A stretch of DNA of 57,177 nt from IMG/VR virus record IMGVR_UViG_3300020442_001429, positions 1 through 57,177 of that record; one strand, 5' to 3'. The DNA is from a virus. A model generated the notes under the pieces. It was not told the DNA's origin, ran no database searches, and saw nothing but the letters and a program-made list of their open reading frames with translations. Below, piece after piece: positions 14,978-24,635 of the stretch (position 1 is the stretch's first letter; each line of letters starts with the position of its first letter). The position numbers and the translations under genes were made by a program.

Positions 14978-15955
14978 ATGGCATTAGCGAGTAGACAAGA
15001 TTTACAGGACTACGCACTGCGTAGATTAGGACACCCTGTAATAGAAATAAATGTTGATGAAGGTCAACTCTCAGATCGTATGGACGATGCTCTACAGTTT
15101 TTTCAAGAGTATCACTTCGATGGTGTAGAAAAGACTTATGTTAAACATGAGATAACAGGATCTCAGTTAAAACTAACTGCAAATCTTGCTACAAACTTTA
15201 CCAAAGGTGAAACAATCACAGGCGGAACGTCCGGTGCAACTGCAATAGTCGACGGTGCAGATTCCACGGGACAGTTCATATTAATCGAGCAGGTTAAATC
15301 CGGCACGTTCCAAGCCTCTGAGCAACTTACAGGTTCAGACAGTGGCGCAACAGCAACATTAGGTGCCACTGATTTTTACACTAAAGGGGATATAGAAAAC
15401 GGATATATTCCTATCACCGACCAAATATTAGGTATTACAAGATTATTTAATTTTGGTGGGGCAGCAACAAACAATACAAGAGACGGACAACTATTTGATC
15501 TAATGTATCAATTTAGAATGAACGACTTGTATAACTTAATGGGCGCAGATATGATATACTATTCTGTGGTCCAATCTCACTTAACAACGTTAGAAAAACT
15601 TCTAACAGGTGATAGACAAATTAGATTCAATAGAAAAACTAATAAACTTCATGTAGATACAGATTGGGATAAGACATTTAATGTAGGAGATTATATTGTA
15701 GCAGAAGCATACGCTATTGTAGATCCTGCAACATACGCAGAAGTGTATGATGATATGTTTCTTAAAAAATATGTAACTGCATTATTTAAAAGACAATGGG
15801 GCGAGAACTTGAAAAAATTCCAAGGTATTCAAATGCCAGGTGGGGTAACTTTAAATGGAGAAAGTATATATCAAGAAGCCGTACAGGAGATACAGCAAAT
15901 CGAACAAGAAATGCAACTCAAATACGAACTTCCGCCCTCATTTATGATAGGGTAG
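14978..15955 (+). CDS. 13: Neck protein gp13
   Basis: 325 residues. The start MALASRQDLQDYALRRLGHP, then DRMDDALQFFQEYH, and later DMFLKKYVTALFKRQWGENL and GGVTLNGESIYQEA, follow gp13 of T4-like phages, which with gp14 seals the filled head and gives the tail joining site. The gene order 13-14-15-16-17 confirms it. Residues about 60-130 carry an inserted pair of Gly/Thr-rich repeats (GETITGGTSGATAIVDG and SEQLTGSDSGATATLGA) inside the helical core. ATG follows AAGGAA. Confidence 0.85.
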   Translation: MALASRQDLQDYALRRLGHPVIEINVDEGQLSDRMDDALQFFQEYHFDGVEKTYVKHEITGSQLKLTANLATNFTKGETITGGTSGATAIVDGADSTGQFILIEQVKSGTFQASEQLTGSDSGATATLGATDFYTKGDIENGYIPITDQILGITRLFNFGGAATNNTRDGQLFDLMYQFRMNDLYNLMGADMIYYSVVQSHLTTLEKLLTGDRQIRFNRKTNKLHVDTDWDKTFNVGDYIVAEAYAIVDPATYAEVYDDMFLKKYVTALFKRQWGENLKKFQGIQMPGGVTLNGESIYQEAVQEIQQIEQEMQLKYELPPSFMIG

Positions 15956-15959
15956 ATAG

Positions 15960-16703
15960 ATGCCAGTAAACAACTTTTTTCAAAATGGTAAAGGAGTAGG
16001 CTCACTAGGCGAACAGCGCTTGGTTGAGGACCTTGTCATTGAGAGTTTAAAAGTATATGGTCATGATATCTTTTACTTACCCAGAACAATAGTAAACAAA
16101 GACACAATATTTGATGAGGATGAACTATCAAGGTTTACACAAGCATATCCTCTAGAAATGTATATTGAAAATGTATCAGGCTTTGAAGGACAAGGCGATA
16201 TATTTGGTAGATTTGGTTTAGAAGTAAGAGACCAAGTAACATTTACATTGGCCAAACGTAGATGGGAAGACATGGTATTTACCCAAGACGGTACTTTTAC
16301 CCAAGAAGCTAGGCCTAGTGAAGGCGATTTATTGTATATGCCTTTAACTAAATCTCTGTTCGAGATTAAATATGTAGAATTTCAAAATCCATTCTTTCAA
16401 CTTAATAAAATTTATGTTTATAGGTTGGTATGTGAATTGTTCGAATACAGTTCAGAAGATTTGGATACAGGTATAGCAGAAGTAGATGCAATTGAAACTA
16501 AATACTCACAAGACTTATTAGAGTATCAATTCCAATTAGAGGACGACACTTTATTCTTATTAGAAGATGGTGGTTCTTTAATTAAAGAGGACTTCTCTAC
16601 AACAATAGAACCAATAGACAACACAGACTTTAGTAGTTTATTAACAGTCGAAGGAATATTAGACTTTAGTGAGAGTAATCCATTTGGAGAAATAGGCGGA
16701 TGA
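15960..16703 (+). CDS. 14: Neck protein gp14
   Basis: 247 residues beginning MPVNNFFQNGKGVGSLGEQR, then VYGHDIFYLPRTIVNKDTIF and FGRFGLEVRDQVTFTLAKRR. These are conserved in T4-type gp14, the partner of gp13 in the neck. Later IKYVEFQNPFFQLNKIYVYR also fits. The C-terminal 60 residues are acidic. The gene starts four bases after gp13 and its end overlaps the small membrane gene by four bases. Confidence 0.85.
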   Translation: MPVNNFFQNGKGVGSLGEQRLVEDLVIESLKVYGHDIFYLPRTIVNKDTIFDEDELSRFTQAYPLEMYIENVSGFEGQGDIFGRFGLEVRDQVTFTLAKRRWEDMVFTQDGTFTQEARPSEGDLLYMPLTKSLFEIKYVEFQNPFFQLNKIYVYRLVCELFEYSSEDLDTGIAEVDAIETKYSQDLLEYQFQLEDDTLFLLEDGGSLIKEDFSTTIEPIDNTDFSSLLTVEGILDFSESNPFGEIGG

Positions 16704-16903
16704 AGATAGAACATTTAGAAAAAATAAATGCTAGTTATTTTAAGCATTTTAAATATTCTATATATTTAGGTTCTATATCATTACTTGTAGGAGTTATGAG
16801 TATTGTACACGCAATTATACCCTGGTGGTTTGTGGAAACGCCTTATAAATTAACTAAGTATCAAATAAAATTAGCAGAAGAGGCATTTGGTTTAGGAAAG
16901 TAA
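16700..16903 (+). CDS. Small DUF6356-like membrane protein
   Basis: 67 residues. One transmembrane helix IYLGSISLLVGVMSIVHAII, followed by PWWFVETPYKLT, matches the DUF6356 pattern (HxxY..H...; GxxxxxHAxxPxxF). Similar small proteins occur in marine bacteria and phages with unknown function. It sits between two neck genes in a four-base ATGA overlap, an unusual place for a membrane protein. Late expression with the neck genes is expected. A lysis- or envelope-linked role is possible but unproven. Confidence 0.65.
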   Translation: MKIEHLEKINASYFKHFKYSIYLGSISLLVGVMSIVHAIIPWWFVETPYKLTKYQIKLAEEAFGLGK

Positions 16904-16904
16904 T

Positions 16905-17693
16905 ATGTTTAAAGATACAACATTTTATCACAGTCATATAAGAAAAGCTATTATTGCCTTTGGAACTATATTCAACAACATAAACATTGAACGTAAAAAT
17001 AGTTCAGGTGCTGTTGCACAAACATTAAGAGTACCCTTAGCGTACTCTACTAAACAAAAATTTATGACAAGAATTAATCGTGTTCCTGATTCAACAACAA
17101 GAGGGGAAGTTGCAATGACACTTCCTAGAATGGGATTTGAAATTGATGGAATACAATATGATCCTACTAGAAAAACAACTGCCATACAAAAGAACAAAGC
17201 AGTTGGTGTAGGAGATGATACAAATACAGTTAGAACCGTATTTAATTCTACGCCATATAACATGAATTTATCGTTATATATATTTGCGAAGAATCAAGAA
17301 GACGGGCTACAAATTGTAGAACAAATTTTGCCTTATTTTAATCCTGACTTTAATGTAACAGTTAATGATTTACCAGAGTTAGGAATAAAAAGAGACATAA
17401 AAATAACATTAGATAACGTAACGTATGAAGATGATTATGAAGGAGACTTTGCTAGTAGGATAGCAATTATTTGGACACTTAATTTTAAGATGACACTTAA
17501 TTTCTATAGCAATGTTAATAATGTGGGAGTGATAAAGAAAGCTATTGCAGACGTATTTAACGATCCGGCAATGGCATTAGTTAGAACGAATACATCTAAC
17601 AGGGAACGACTTACTGTTTCCGTAAATCCAACCTCGGCTACACCTTCAGACGATTATACGTTCCTGGAGGAGTTTGATGCCGAATTCGAATAA
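16905..17693 (+). CDS. 15: Tail sheath stabiliser / tail completion protein gp15
   Basis: 262 residues, close to the 272 of T4 gp15. FYHSHIRKAIIAFGTIFNNI, RVPLAYSTKQKFMTRINR, LPRMGFEIDGIQYD, DGLQIVEQILPYFNPDFNV and IKRDIKITLDNV follow T4 gp15 in order. gp15 forms the ring that caps the tail and joins it to the neck. The ATG comes one base after the membrane gene. Its end overlaps the small terminase start by 17 bases, with that gene's ribosome site inside it. Confidence 0.9.
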   Translation: MFKDTTFYHSHIRKAIIAFGTIFNNINIERKNSSGAVAQTLRVPLAYSTKQKFMTRINRVPDSTTRGEVAMTLPRMGFEIDGIQYDPTRKTTAIQKNKAVGVGDDTNTVRTVFNSTPYNMNLSLYIFAKNQEDGLQIVEQILPYFNPDFNVTVNDLPELGIKRDIKITLDNVTYEDDYEGDFASRIAIIWTLNFKMTLNFYSNVNNVGVIKKAIADVFNDPAMALVRTNTSNRERLTVSVNPTSATPSDDYTFLEEFDAEFE

Positions 17694-18168
17694 CCCTTTT
17701 GACTCTTTAGATAAGACATTTAATACTAAAGAAGTTACAAAGGCACTAGAAAAAAATTTAAAAGAACTAAAGGATAAGGAAAATCTTCCTGATGTAGCTA
17801 TGTCTGACGATGATAAAGCAAAATTAAGAGTAAAACAAAGAGATCAGGACTATGAATATGCCAGATCAATATTAAAACAAGCAGAGCAATACAATGCTGA
17901 GGCAATAGAAGGTATATTACATATAGCAAGAAACTCTGACCAACCACGTGCGTATGAGGTTGCTATTACGGCAATTAAAAATTTACAAGACAATGCAAAG
18001 GATATGATTGCAGTACAAGAGGCACAGAAAAGAATAGAAAATGAGGACAGTAAAGGTAAACCCATACAAACACAAAACAATTTATTCGTAGGAAGCACAA
18101 AAGATTTATTGAAGGCAATTAAAAAAGAACAAGAACCAATTGATATAACACCTAATGACACAGACTGA
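17677..18168 (+). CDS. 16: Small terminase subunit gp16
   Basis: 163 residues from the ATG at 17677, which has GGAGG six bases upstream. The middle YEYARSILKQAEQYNAEAIE, then SDQPRAYEVAITAIKNLQD, is the helical oligomerisation region of T4-type gp16. The C-terminus QTQNNLFVGSTKDLLKAIKK is conserved and likely binds gp17. This subunit recognises concatemeric DNA and regulates packaging. It overlaps gp17 by 14 bases. Confidence 0.85.
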   Translation: MPNSNNPFDSLDKTFNTKEVTKALEKNLKELKDKENLPDVAMSDDDKAKLRVKQRDQDYEYARSILKQAEQYNAEAIEGILHIARNSDQPRAYEVAITAIKNLQDNAKDMIAVQEAQKRIENEDSKGKPIQTQNNLFVGSTKDLLKAIKKEQEPIDITPNDTD

Positions 18169-19813
18169 GCAAACATCATATCACGGTAATCCCAATCTAA
18201 AACCATTAGCATATCAACATGATTTCTCTGAGGAAGAAATTAAAGAGTATGTAAAATGTAAGGAAGATCCTGTATATTTTATAGAAAACTATGTAAAAAT
18301 TATTACACTTGATAAAGGATTACAACCATTTAAATTATATGACTGCCAAAAACAAAAGGTAGAATGTATAATGAACAACAGACGTGTGGTGTTAATGGAA
18401 GGTAGACAGCAAGGTAAAACAGTTACATCAGCAGCGTGTATATTACATTATACAATCTTTGAGGAAGACAAAACAGTAGCTATTATGGCAAACAAATCCT
18501 CAGCAGCAAGGGAAGTATTAAACAGATATCAAATAATGTATGAGAACTTACCTATATGGATGCAACAGGGTGTTAAAGTATGGAACAAAGGTGACGTAGA
18601 ACTAGAAAACAATAGTAAAGTTCTCACAGCAGCAACAACAGCAGCAGCCATCAGGGGTAAATCTGTAAACTGGCTCTATATTGATGAGGCAGCAATCATA
18701 CCTAACAACATAGCAGACGAGTTCTTTACATCTGTTTATCCTACTATTTCTGCTGGTGAAACAACAAAGATACTTCTAACATCAACTCCGTTAGGTTATA
18801 ATCACTTTTGGAAGTTCTGGAATGAGGCAGAAAAAGGAGAGAACGGTTTTGAAAGTATGTTTATTCCTTACTATGAGATACCAGGAAGAGATGAAAAGTG
18901 GTTAGAAGAACAGAAACAATTACTAGGAGATGTAAAATTTAACCAGGAGGTTATGTGTGAATTCCTAGGATCTACCAATACATTAATTAATGCACAAACA
19001 ATTGGTAGGTTAAGCACACTAGATCCTGAATATCAAAATAATCATTTGGATATATATGAGAGTCCACAAGAAAATCATTACTATGCAATAACAGTGGACA
19101 CAGCAAGAGGTATAGGTGGAGATTACTCTGCCTTTATAGTAGTTGATATCACAGAAATGCCATACAAAGTAGTGGCAAAGTATAGAGACAATAATATAGC
19201 CCCTATGTTGTTTCCAGATGTTATAGGAAAAGTAGCAAGGGACTTCAATGACGCCTTTGTATTAGTAGAGGTAAATGATATTGGACAACAGGTAGTAGAA
19301 ATACTACATCAGGAACTAGAATACGAAAATATTTTAAGTACGGTAACCGAAAAACAAAGACAATTTATTAGCCCAGGTTTCGGTAAAAGTACAAAATTAG
19401 GAGTAAATACATCTAAAGCAGTAAAAAGGCAAGGGTGTTTTACATTTAAGTCCTTATTAGAGGAACAAAAACTGTTGGTATTTGATGAACATATAATACA
19501 TGAAATATCAACTTTTATAGAAAAAGGCAACACTTATCAAGCAGATGAAGGCTATCATGATGACTTGGTTATGTGTATGGTGTTGTTTGGGTGGTTATCT
19601 TCACAGGCATTCTTTAAAGATATGACTGATATTAACACTAGAGAAGGTTTGTATAAACAACAAAGTGCTGATATAGAACATAATTTAACACCATTTATTC
19701 GTAATGATGGACAGGAACCGGAAGCAGAAGTAATTGGAGGAGATCTTTGGTTATTAGACGATGATTATAAGAAAAACCTGCAACAAAAGCTCCGGGACAT
19801 GGTAAAAAATTAA
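18155..19813 (+). CDS. 17: Large terminase subunit gp17
   Basis: 552 residues. The ATPase domain has Walker A MEGRQQGKT (about 80-88), Walker B NWLYIDEAA (about 172-180) and the coupling motif LTSTPLG. The C-terminal nuclease has AITVDTARGIGGDYSAFIVV, with the first catalytic Asp, a VEVNDIG strand and HDDLVM near the end with the last Asp. It packages and cuts genome concatemers at the portal. No intein or intron interrupts it. The length is a little short of T4 gp17 (610). Confidence 0.95.
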   Translation: MTQTEQTSYHGNPNLKPLAYQHDFSEEEIKEYVKCKEDPVYFIENYVKIITLDKGLQPFKLYDCQKQKVECIMNNRRVVLMEGRQQGKTVTSAACILHYTIFEEDKTVAIMANKSSAAREVLNRYQIMYENLPIWMQQGVKVWNKGDVELENNSKVLTAATTAAAIRGKSVNWLYIDEAAIIPNNIADEFFTSVYPTISAGETTKILLTSTPLGYNHFWKFWNEAEKGENGFESMFIPYYEIPGRDEKWLEEQKQLLGDVKFNQEVMCEFLGSTNTLINAQTIGRLSTLDPEYQNNHLDIYESPQENHYYAITVDTARGIGGDYSAFIVVDITEMPYKVVAKYRDNNIAPMLFPDVIGKVARDFNDAFVLVEVNDIGQQVVEILHQELEYENILSTVTEKQRQFISPGFGKSTKLGVNTSKAVKRQGCFTFKSLLEEQKLLVFDEHIIHEISTFIEKGNTYQADEGYHDDLVMCMVLFGWLSSQAFFKDMTDINTREGLYKQQSADIEHNLTPFIRNDGQEPEAEVIGGDLWLLDDDYKKNLQQKLRDMVKN

Positions 19814-19817
19814 GACT

Positions 19818-19825
19818 TATAAATA
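19818..19825 (+). promoter_or_regulatory. T4-type late promoter before gp18
   Basis: Exact TATAAATA, 60 bases before the gp18 ATG, in the gap after gp17. Consistent with strong late expression of the sheath. Confidence 0.75.
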
Positions 19826-19884
19826 ATACGATGATAAAACTTGTGTCATTCATAAGATAATATTTAAAAACCGAGGAGAAAAAC

Positions 19885-21798
19885 ATGGCATTTCAGCTAT
19901 CACCAGGTGTACTCGTTAAAGAGGTAGATTTAACCAGTGTGGTACCAGCAGTAGCATCAACAATTGGTGCGTTTGTTGGTAACTTTCAGTGGGGACCTGT
20001 AGACGAGATCACAACAGTAAGTTCTGAGAATAATCTTGTTGAAAGATTTTTTAAACCGGACAATGACACCTTTGTGGATTTCTTTACAGCAGCTAGTTTC
20101 CTAGCTTACGGTAATAATCTTAAGTTAGTCAGAGCAGCAGGCGACGCAGCACGAAACGCGGTCGCATCAGGAACTGCTATAGTAGTAGATAATGAAGATG
20201 ACTACGACCTAAACCATTCAACTGGTTCAGGTTCCAATGGTATGTGGGTAGCTAGATACCCTGGAGCTTTAGGAAACTCTCTTAAAGTTTCATTTGCAGA
20301 TTCTAGTACGTTTGACAGCAACTCTGTTGCTTCAACAACTATTACTGCAGGAGGTTCTGGTTACACATCAGCAACTGTTACATTTAGTGCAGCACCAGCA
20401 GGCGGTATTACTGCTACTGGTACAGCAACAGTATCAGGTGGTGCAGTTACAGCTATCACTATTACTAATCCAGGTAATGGTTATACATCAGCACCAACAG
20501 TTACTATTGGAGGAGATGGTTCTTCAGCAACAGCTACAGCAACGCTCGCATCAGATTGGACATACAAAACACAATTTGATAGAGCTCCACTTTCATCAAG
20601 CACAGTATTAGCAAAAGGTGGTTCAAACGACCAATTGCACATTATTGTTATAGACGAAGATGGTTTATTCTCTGGACAACAGGGAACAGTTCTTGAGAAA
20701 TTTGAAAACGTTTCAAAGGCTTCTGACGCCAAAGGTTTAGAAGGCGGTTCAATTTATTATAAAGACGTGATTAATTCTCAATCAAAATATATTTGGTGGA
20801 GTGATCATCCAGCATCTGAAAAATCAACAGGTGGTTGGGGTTCTGTTTCCACTACAACATTTACATCAAACTATACATCATCAGAAGCAACTGTATCACT
20901 AACAGGTGGTGTTTCAGAAGCACCTACTTCAGGTAATATCCAAACAGGATATTCCTTGTTTGCAGATTCAGAAAGTGTTGATATTAGTTTGGTTTTAACT
21001 GGCGGACATAGTTCTACAGATGTTGATTATGTTATCGATAATATTTCCCAAGTCAGAAAGGACTGTATTACATTCCTTTCACCTCAAAGAGCTAGCGTAG
21101 TAAACAACGCAGGTTCAGAGGTAACTTCAATGATTGCTGATAAAGCAGCATTAGCAGGTACTTCGTTTGCGGTAATGGACGGTAACTGGAAATATCAATA
21201 CGATAGATATAACGACGTTTATAGATGGGTTCCACTTAATGGAGACGTTGCAGGTCTTTGTGTAGCAACAGACTTAAGCACTGATCCGTGGTTCTCACCT
21301 GCTGGTTATAACAGAGGACAAGTAAGAAACGCAGTAAAACTTGCATTTAATCCTACTAAAACAAACAGGGACGATATGTATAAAAACGGTATCAACCCTA
21401 TTGTTAATACACCAGGTACAGGAATTATTCTGTTTGGTGATAAAACAATGTTGGCAGCACCTAGTGCATTCAACAGAATTAATGTTAGAAGATTGTTTAT
21501 CATTCTTGAGAAAGCAATTAGTACAGCAGCTAAATTCCAATTGTTTGAATTTAACGATGCGTTTACTAGGTCGCAATTTACTAGCTTGCTTACACCGTTC
21601 TTGAGAGACGTTCAAGGACGTAGAGGTATATATGACTTTAAAGTTATTTGTAACTCTAGCAACAATACACCCGAAGTTATTGACAGAAACGAATTTGTAG
21701 CAGATATTTTTATTAAACCTGCTAGAGCAATTAACTTCATACAACTTAACTTTATCGCTACTCGAACAGGCGTAAGCTTCGAAGAGATTGGTGGGTAA
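19885..21798 (+). CDS. 18: Tail sheath protein gp18
   Basis: 637 residues, near T4 gp18 (659). [40 protein letters not shown] and [14 protein letters not shown] at the N-terminus, and [54 protein letters not shown] at the C-terminus, are the conserved contractile core. Between about 150 and 220 lies an inserted, surface-type domain with repeats [14 protein letters not shown] and [20 protein letters not shown] precedes the ATG. Confidence 0.92.
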   Translation: MAFQLSPGVLVKEVDLTSVVPAVASTIGAFVGNFQWGPVDEITTVSSENNLVERFFKPDNDTFVDFFTAASFLAYGNNLKLVRAAGDAARNAVASGTAIVVDNEDDYDLNHSTGSGSNGMWVARYPGALGNSLKVSFADSSTFDSNSVASTTITAGGSGYTSATVTFSAAPAGGITATGTATVSGGAVTAITITNPGNGYTSAPTVTIGGDGSSATATATLASDWTYKTQFDRAPLSSSTVLAKGGSNDQLHIIVIDEDGLFSGQQGTVLEKFENVSKASDAKGLEGGSIYYKDVINSQSKYIWWSDHPASEKSTGGWGSVSTTTFTSNYTSSEATVSLTGGVSEAPTSGNIQTGYSLFADSESVDISLVLTGGHSSTDVDYVIDNISQVRKDCITFLSPQRASVVNNAGSEVTSMIADKAALAGTSFAVMDGNWKYQYDRYNDVYRWVPLNGDVAGLCVATDLSTDPWFSPAGYNRGQVRNAVKLAFNPTKTNRDDMYKNGINPIVNTPGTGIILFGDKTMLAAPSAFNRINVRRLFIILEKAISTAAKFQLFEFNDAFTRSQFTSLLTPFLRDVQGRRGIYDFKVICNSSNNTPEVIDRNEFVADIFIKPARAINFIQLNFIATRTGVSFEEIGG

Positions 21799-21806
21799 TA
21801 TAAATA
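21799..21806 (+). promoter_or_regulatory. T4-type late promoter before gp19
   Basis: Exact TATAAATA that begins in the last base of the gp18 stop region and lies 18 bases before the gp19 ATG, with an AGAGGAG ribosome site between. The leader would be very short. Confidence 0.75.
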
Positions 21807-21824
21807 GGTAAAGAGGAGAAATAA

Positions 21825-22355
21825 ATGAATATCGAAGAGTTTAGAAGTAGATTAGGGGCAGGCGGAGCTCGTCCCAATCAGTTCAGAGTCACTCTTAATT
21901 TCCCGACTATTGCTGAAAGCGACAATACCTATAGTATTTTAGTTTCAGGTGCAGCTATCCCAGCTTCAACTGTTAACCCAGCAATTATTCAATACAGAGG
22001 TAGGGAAATTAAGTTAGCTGGCGAGCGTATATTTGATCCGTGGACAGTAACAATTATTAACGATACTAATCAATCGTTAAGAAGACCTTTCGAACAATGG
22101 TTAGATTCTATGAACCAGAAAGATGACAATAGAGGTAATTTAAACCCTGTTGACTACTTCCAGGACATTGAAATCGAACACCTAGATAGGAACGACGCAG
22201 TATTACCAGGTGGTAAATACATTTTATACGATGCGTTCCCAATTAATATGTCAGAAATTGCATTACAATATGCACAGAACGACATTATCGAAGAGTTTAC
22301 AGTTACATTCCAGTATCAGAGATACGAGAACGTTGGCGTAGACGTATCCGTTTAA
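21825..22355 (+). CDS. 19: Tail tube protein gp19
   Basis: 176 residues, close to T4 gp19 (163). MNIEEFRSRLGAGGARPNQF, SILVSGAAIPASTVNPAIIQ, YRGREIKLAGERIFDPWTVT and NDIIEEFTVTFQYQRYE follow the family in order. Stacked hexamers form the tube inside the sheath through which DNA passes. It has its own late promoter immediately upstream, so the tube may be made in excess over the sheath. Confidence 0.92.
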   Translation: MNIEEFRSRLGAGGARPNQFRVTLNFPTIAESDNTYSILVSGAAIPASTVNPAIIQYRGREIKLAGERIFDPWTVTIINDTNQSLRRPFEQWLDSMNQKDDNRGNLNPVDYFQDIEIEHLDRNDAVLPGGKYILYDAFPINMSEIALQYAQNDIIEEFTVTFQYQRYENVGVDVSV

Positions 22356-22390
22356 CGGATATGATCTTACAATTAAGGTAAGAATAAATT

Positions 22391-23986
22391 ATGGATATAT
22401 TTGGATTTGAAATAAAGAGAAAGGAACAGGCTACGAACGAGAAATCGTTTGTAGCACCTTCCGAGGACGGCGCTGTTGAAAGTATTAGAGCCGGCGGTTA
22501 TTATGGTACCTATTTAGATTTAGATGGCATTAGTCAAACTGAATCTGAACTAATTAAAAGGTATCGTGATATAGCTATGATGGCAGATGTTGATACAGCG
22601 ATCGAAGACATTATTAATGAGGGAATAGCTCAATTGGAAAACGAAAGTCCAGTTGAAATTAACTTAGATAAAGTTGAATTGTCCGCTTCTATTAGAAAAA
22701 GTATATCCAGAGAGTTCGAGGAAATAAAAGCTCTCATGTCCATCCAAGATATGGCACAAGACTATTTCAAGAGATGGTACGTAGACGGCAAAATATATTT
22801 CCATAAGGTTATCGATATAGATAACCCTAAAGATGGGATTAAAGATATAAGATATATTGATCCCAGAAAAATTAGACGTGTTCGAGAAGTTAAGAAGGAA
22901 AAGAATGCGTCAGGTGTGCAGTTCGTTAAAGATGTAGAAGAATACTTCATCTATAACGATAAAGGTGTTACTACAAAACCCGGTGCATATGTAGCTCCTG
23001 AAAATCAACAGGGCTTAAAAATTGTAAAGGATGCAATTGCATATGCGCCAAGCGGTTTGGTAGATCATGATAAGAAAATTGCACTTTCTTATCTACACAA
23101 AGCCATTAGGCCTGCAAACCAACTTCGTATGATGGAGAACGCAGTAGTCATTTATAGGATTACAAGGGCTCCTGAAAGACGTATTTTTTATGTGGATGTT
23201 GGTAACTTGCCAAAGATGAAGGCAGAACAATATCTAAAAGACATTATGGACAGGTATAGAAATAAACTTGTTTATGATGCTAACACAGGAGAGATACGTG
23301 ATGATAAAAAGTTTATGTCTATGTTGGAAGACTTCTGGTTACCTAGAAGGGAAGGCGGGACAGGAACTAACATTGATACATTGCCAGCAGGACAAAACCT
23401 AGGGCAGATTGAAGATGTACAATATTTTCAACAAAAATTGTATCAAGCGTTAAACATTCCGATGTCACGTTTAGAACAACAGGCAGGACTTAACTTTGGT
23501 AGGGCAGCTGAGATAAACAGAGACGAGATGAAGTTCACAAAGTTTATCGATAAACTAAGAAGAAAATTCTCAGTTCTGTTTATGGATTTACTCAAATCTC
23601 AGCTTTTACTAAAGAATGTTATTACTATGGAAGATTGGGATAACATTAAAGATGATATCTTTTTTGAGTTTGCTACTGATGCATACTACACAGAATCTAA
23701 AGAACAAGAGATTCTAAGAAGTAGAGTAGAAGTATTAAACGGATTATCCGCATATATAGGAACATTTTTTAGTAAGCGCTGGATACAGAAAAATGTATTG
23801 AGCCTTACTGATGAAGAAATTGAGGCAATAGAAACAGACTTGTTAAAAGAACCTCAGTTACAAAGACAGTATCAATGGAGTCCTCTTACTGCTGTTGAAC
23901 AACAACAAGATGGCGGTGGAGGGGATATAAATAATGGTATGCCTGGTGAAGGAAACCCGGTACCAGGACCTGAAGAAGGAGCATAA
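22391..23986 (+). CDS. 20: Portal protein gp20
   Basis: 531 residues, similar to T4 gp20 (524). DLDGISQTESELIKRYRDIA, DVDTAIEDIINEGIAQ, RYIDPRKIRRVREVKK, RMMENAVVIYRITRAPERRI, FYVDVGNLPKMKAEQYLKDI and FWLPRREGGTGTNIDTLPAG are conserved portal blocks. Twelve copies form the DNA entry ring at one capsid vertex. Its acidic, Gly-rich C-terminus overlaps nothing and stops one base before the next start. This is the gene widely used as a marine myovirus marker. Confidence 0.95.
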   Translation: MDIFGFEIKRKEQATNEKSFVAPSEDGAVESIRAGGYYGTYLDLDGISQTESELIKRYRDIAMMADVDTAIEDIINEGIAQLENESPVEINLDKVELSASIRKSISREFEEIKALMSIQDMAQDYFKRWYVDGKIYFHKVIDIDNPKDGIKDIRYIDPRKIRRVREVKKEKNASGVQFVKDVEEYFIYNDKGVTTKPGAYVAPENQQGLKIVKDAIAYAPSGLVDHDKKIALSYLHKAIRPANQLRMMENAVVIYRITRAPERRIFYVDVGNLPKMKAEQYLKDIMDRYRNKLVYDANTGEIRDDKKFMSMLEDFWLPRREGGTGTNIDTLPAGQNLGQIEDVQYFQQKLYQALNIPMSRLEQQAGLNFGRAAEINRDEMKFTKFIDKLRRKFSVLFMDLLKSQLLLKNVITMEDWDNIKDDIFFEFATDAYYTESKEQEILRSRVEVLNGLSAYIGTFFSKRWIQKNVLSLTDEEIEAIETDLLKEPQLQRQYQWSPLTAVEQQQDGGGGDINNGMPGEGNPVPGPEEGA

Positions 23987-23987
23987 T

Positions 23988-24311
23988 ATGGCAGAAGAAC
24001 AAAACGACGTAACAGTAAATGATCTAGTAGATAATATTATCGCTGGACAAAATGCTGATGCACAAGATCAGTTCAACGCTCTAATGCAACAACGCACTGG
24101 CGAGGCATTAGATAATTTGAAACAACAGCAGGCAGCTTCTACATTTGGTAATCAAATTGCTGGCAAAGAAGGTGCTGATATAGGTGAATTTGAGAAAATG
24201 GGACTTGTCCCTGATCAAGAGCCTGTAGGTGACAGTCTCGAGGACGCAGTCGTCGACGTTGACACAGAAACCGGAGTGCCAGTAGACAAACAAGATAACG
24301 AGGAAAACTAA
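23988..24311 (+). CDS. Probable prohead core protein (gp67 position)
   Basis: 107 residues from the ATG at 23988; a longer frame reading back into gp20 is only overlap. The segment DLVDNIIAGQNADAQDQFNA, followed by QQRTGEALDNLKQQQA, resembles the small helical prohead core proteins that sit between portal and protease genes in T4-like phages (T4 gp67). The rest is acidic and probably disordered. Its place directly after gp20 supports a core role. The match is by pattern and position, so a different internal scaffold protein is possible. Confidence 0.55.
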   Translation: MAEEQNDVTVNDLVDNIIAGQNADAQDQFNALMQQRTGEALDNLKQQQAASTFGNQIAGKEGADIGEFEKMGLVPDQEPVGDSLEDAVVDVDTETGVPVDKQDNEEN

Positions 24312-24616
24312 TGAAAACTTTCAAGCAATTTAGAGAAGGTGTTGAAAACGTAACTGAAGCTCCTGTAGATGGAGTTGCAAAAGGATCACTTCCAAAAGAT
24401 GATCATATGTGTGCAACTAAAATTTTCCACAAGGAGTGGAACGAAGGAACACCTATTTTTGGAGAACACGCTGACCCTGATGAACAAGGTAACGTGTCTT
24501 GGTATAAAGTAATGTTCGAACATGGTATCGAACAAGTTGAAGTGGATGACCCTAATGTTGAGGTACTTGAAGAAGGATCTCACGGATCACATAAAAAAGC
24601 TAAAAAATCATACTAA
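24311..24616 (+). CDS. Hypothetical protein between portal and protease
   Basis: 101 residues starting MKTFKQFREG, a leader common on small T4-like phage proteins. The middle NVSWYKVMFEHGIEQVEVDD, and WNEGTPIFGEHADPDEQG before it, read as a small beta domain. The C-terminus is Ser/His/Lys-rich. It occupies the gp68 slot of T4 but shows no clear likeness to gp68. The MKTFKQF start might be a prohead targeting peptide. Function unknown. Confidence 0.55.
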   Translation: MKTFKQFREGVENVTEAPVDGVAKGSLPKDDHMCATKIFHKEWNEGTPIFGEHADPDEQGNVSWYKVMFEHGIEQVEVDDPNVEVLEEGSHGSHKKAKKSY

Positions 24617-24635
24617 TTTTTAAAGGAAAACCAAA

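Noticed and set aside
20294-20611. Plus-strand Leu/Gln-rich frame inside gp18
   Set aside because: It is a shifted reading of the Thr/Ala-rich sheath insert with no ribosome site.
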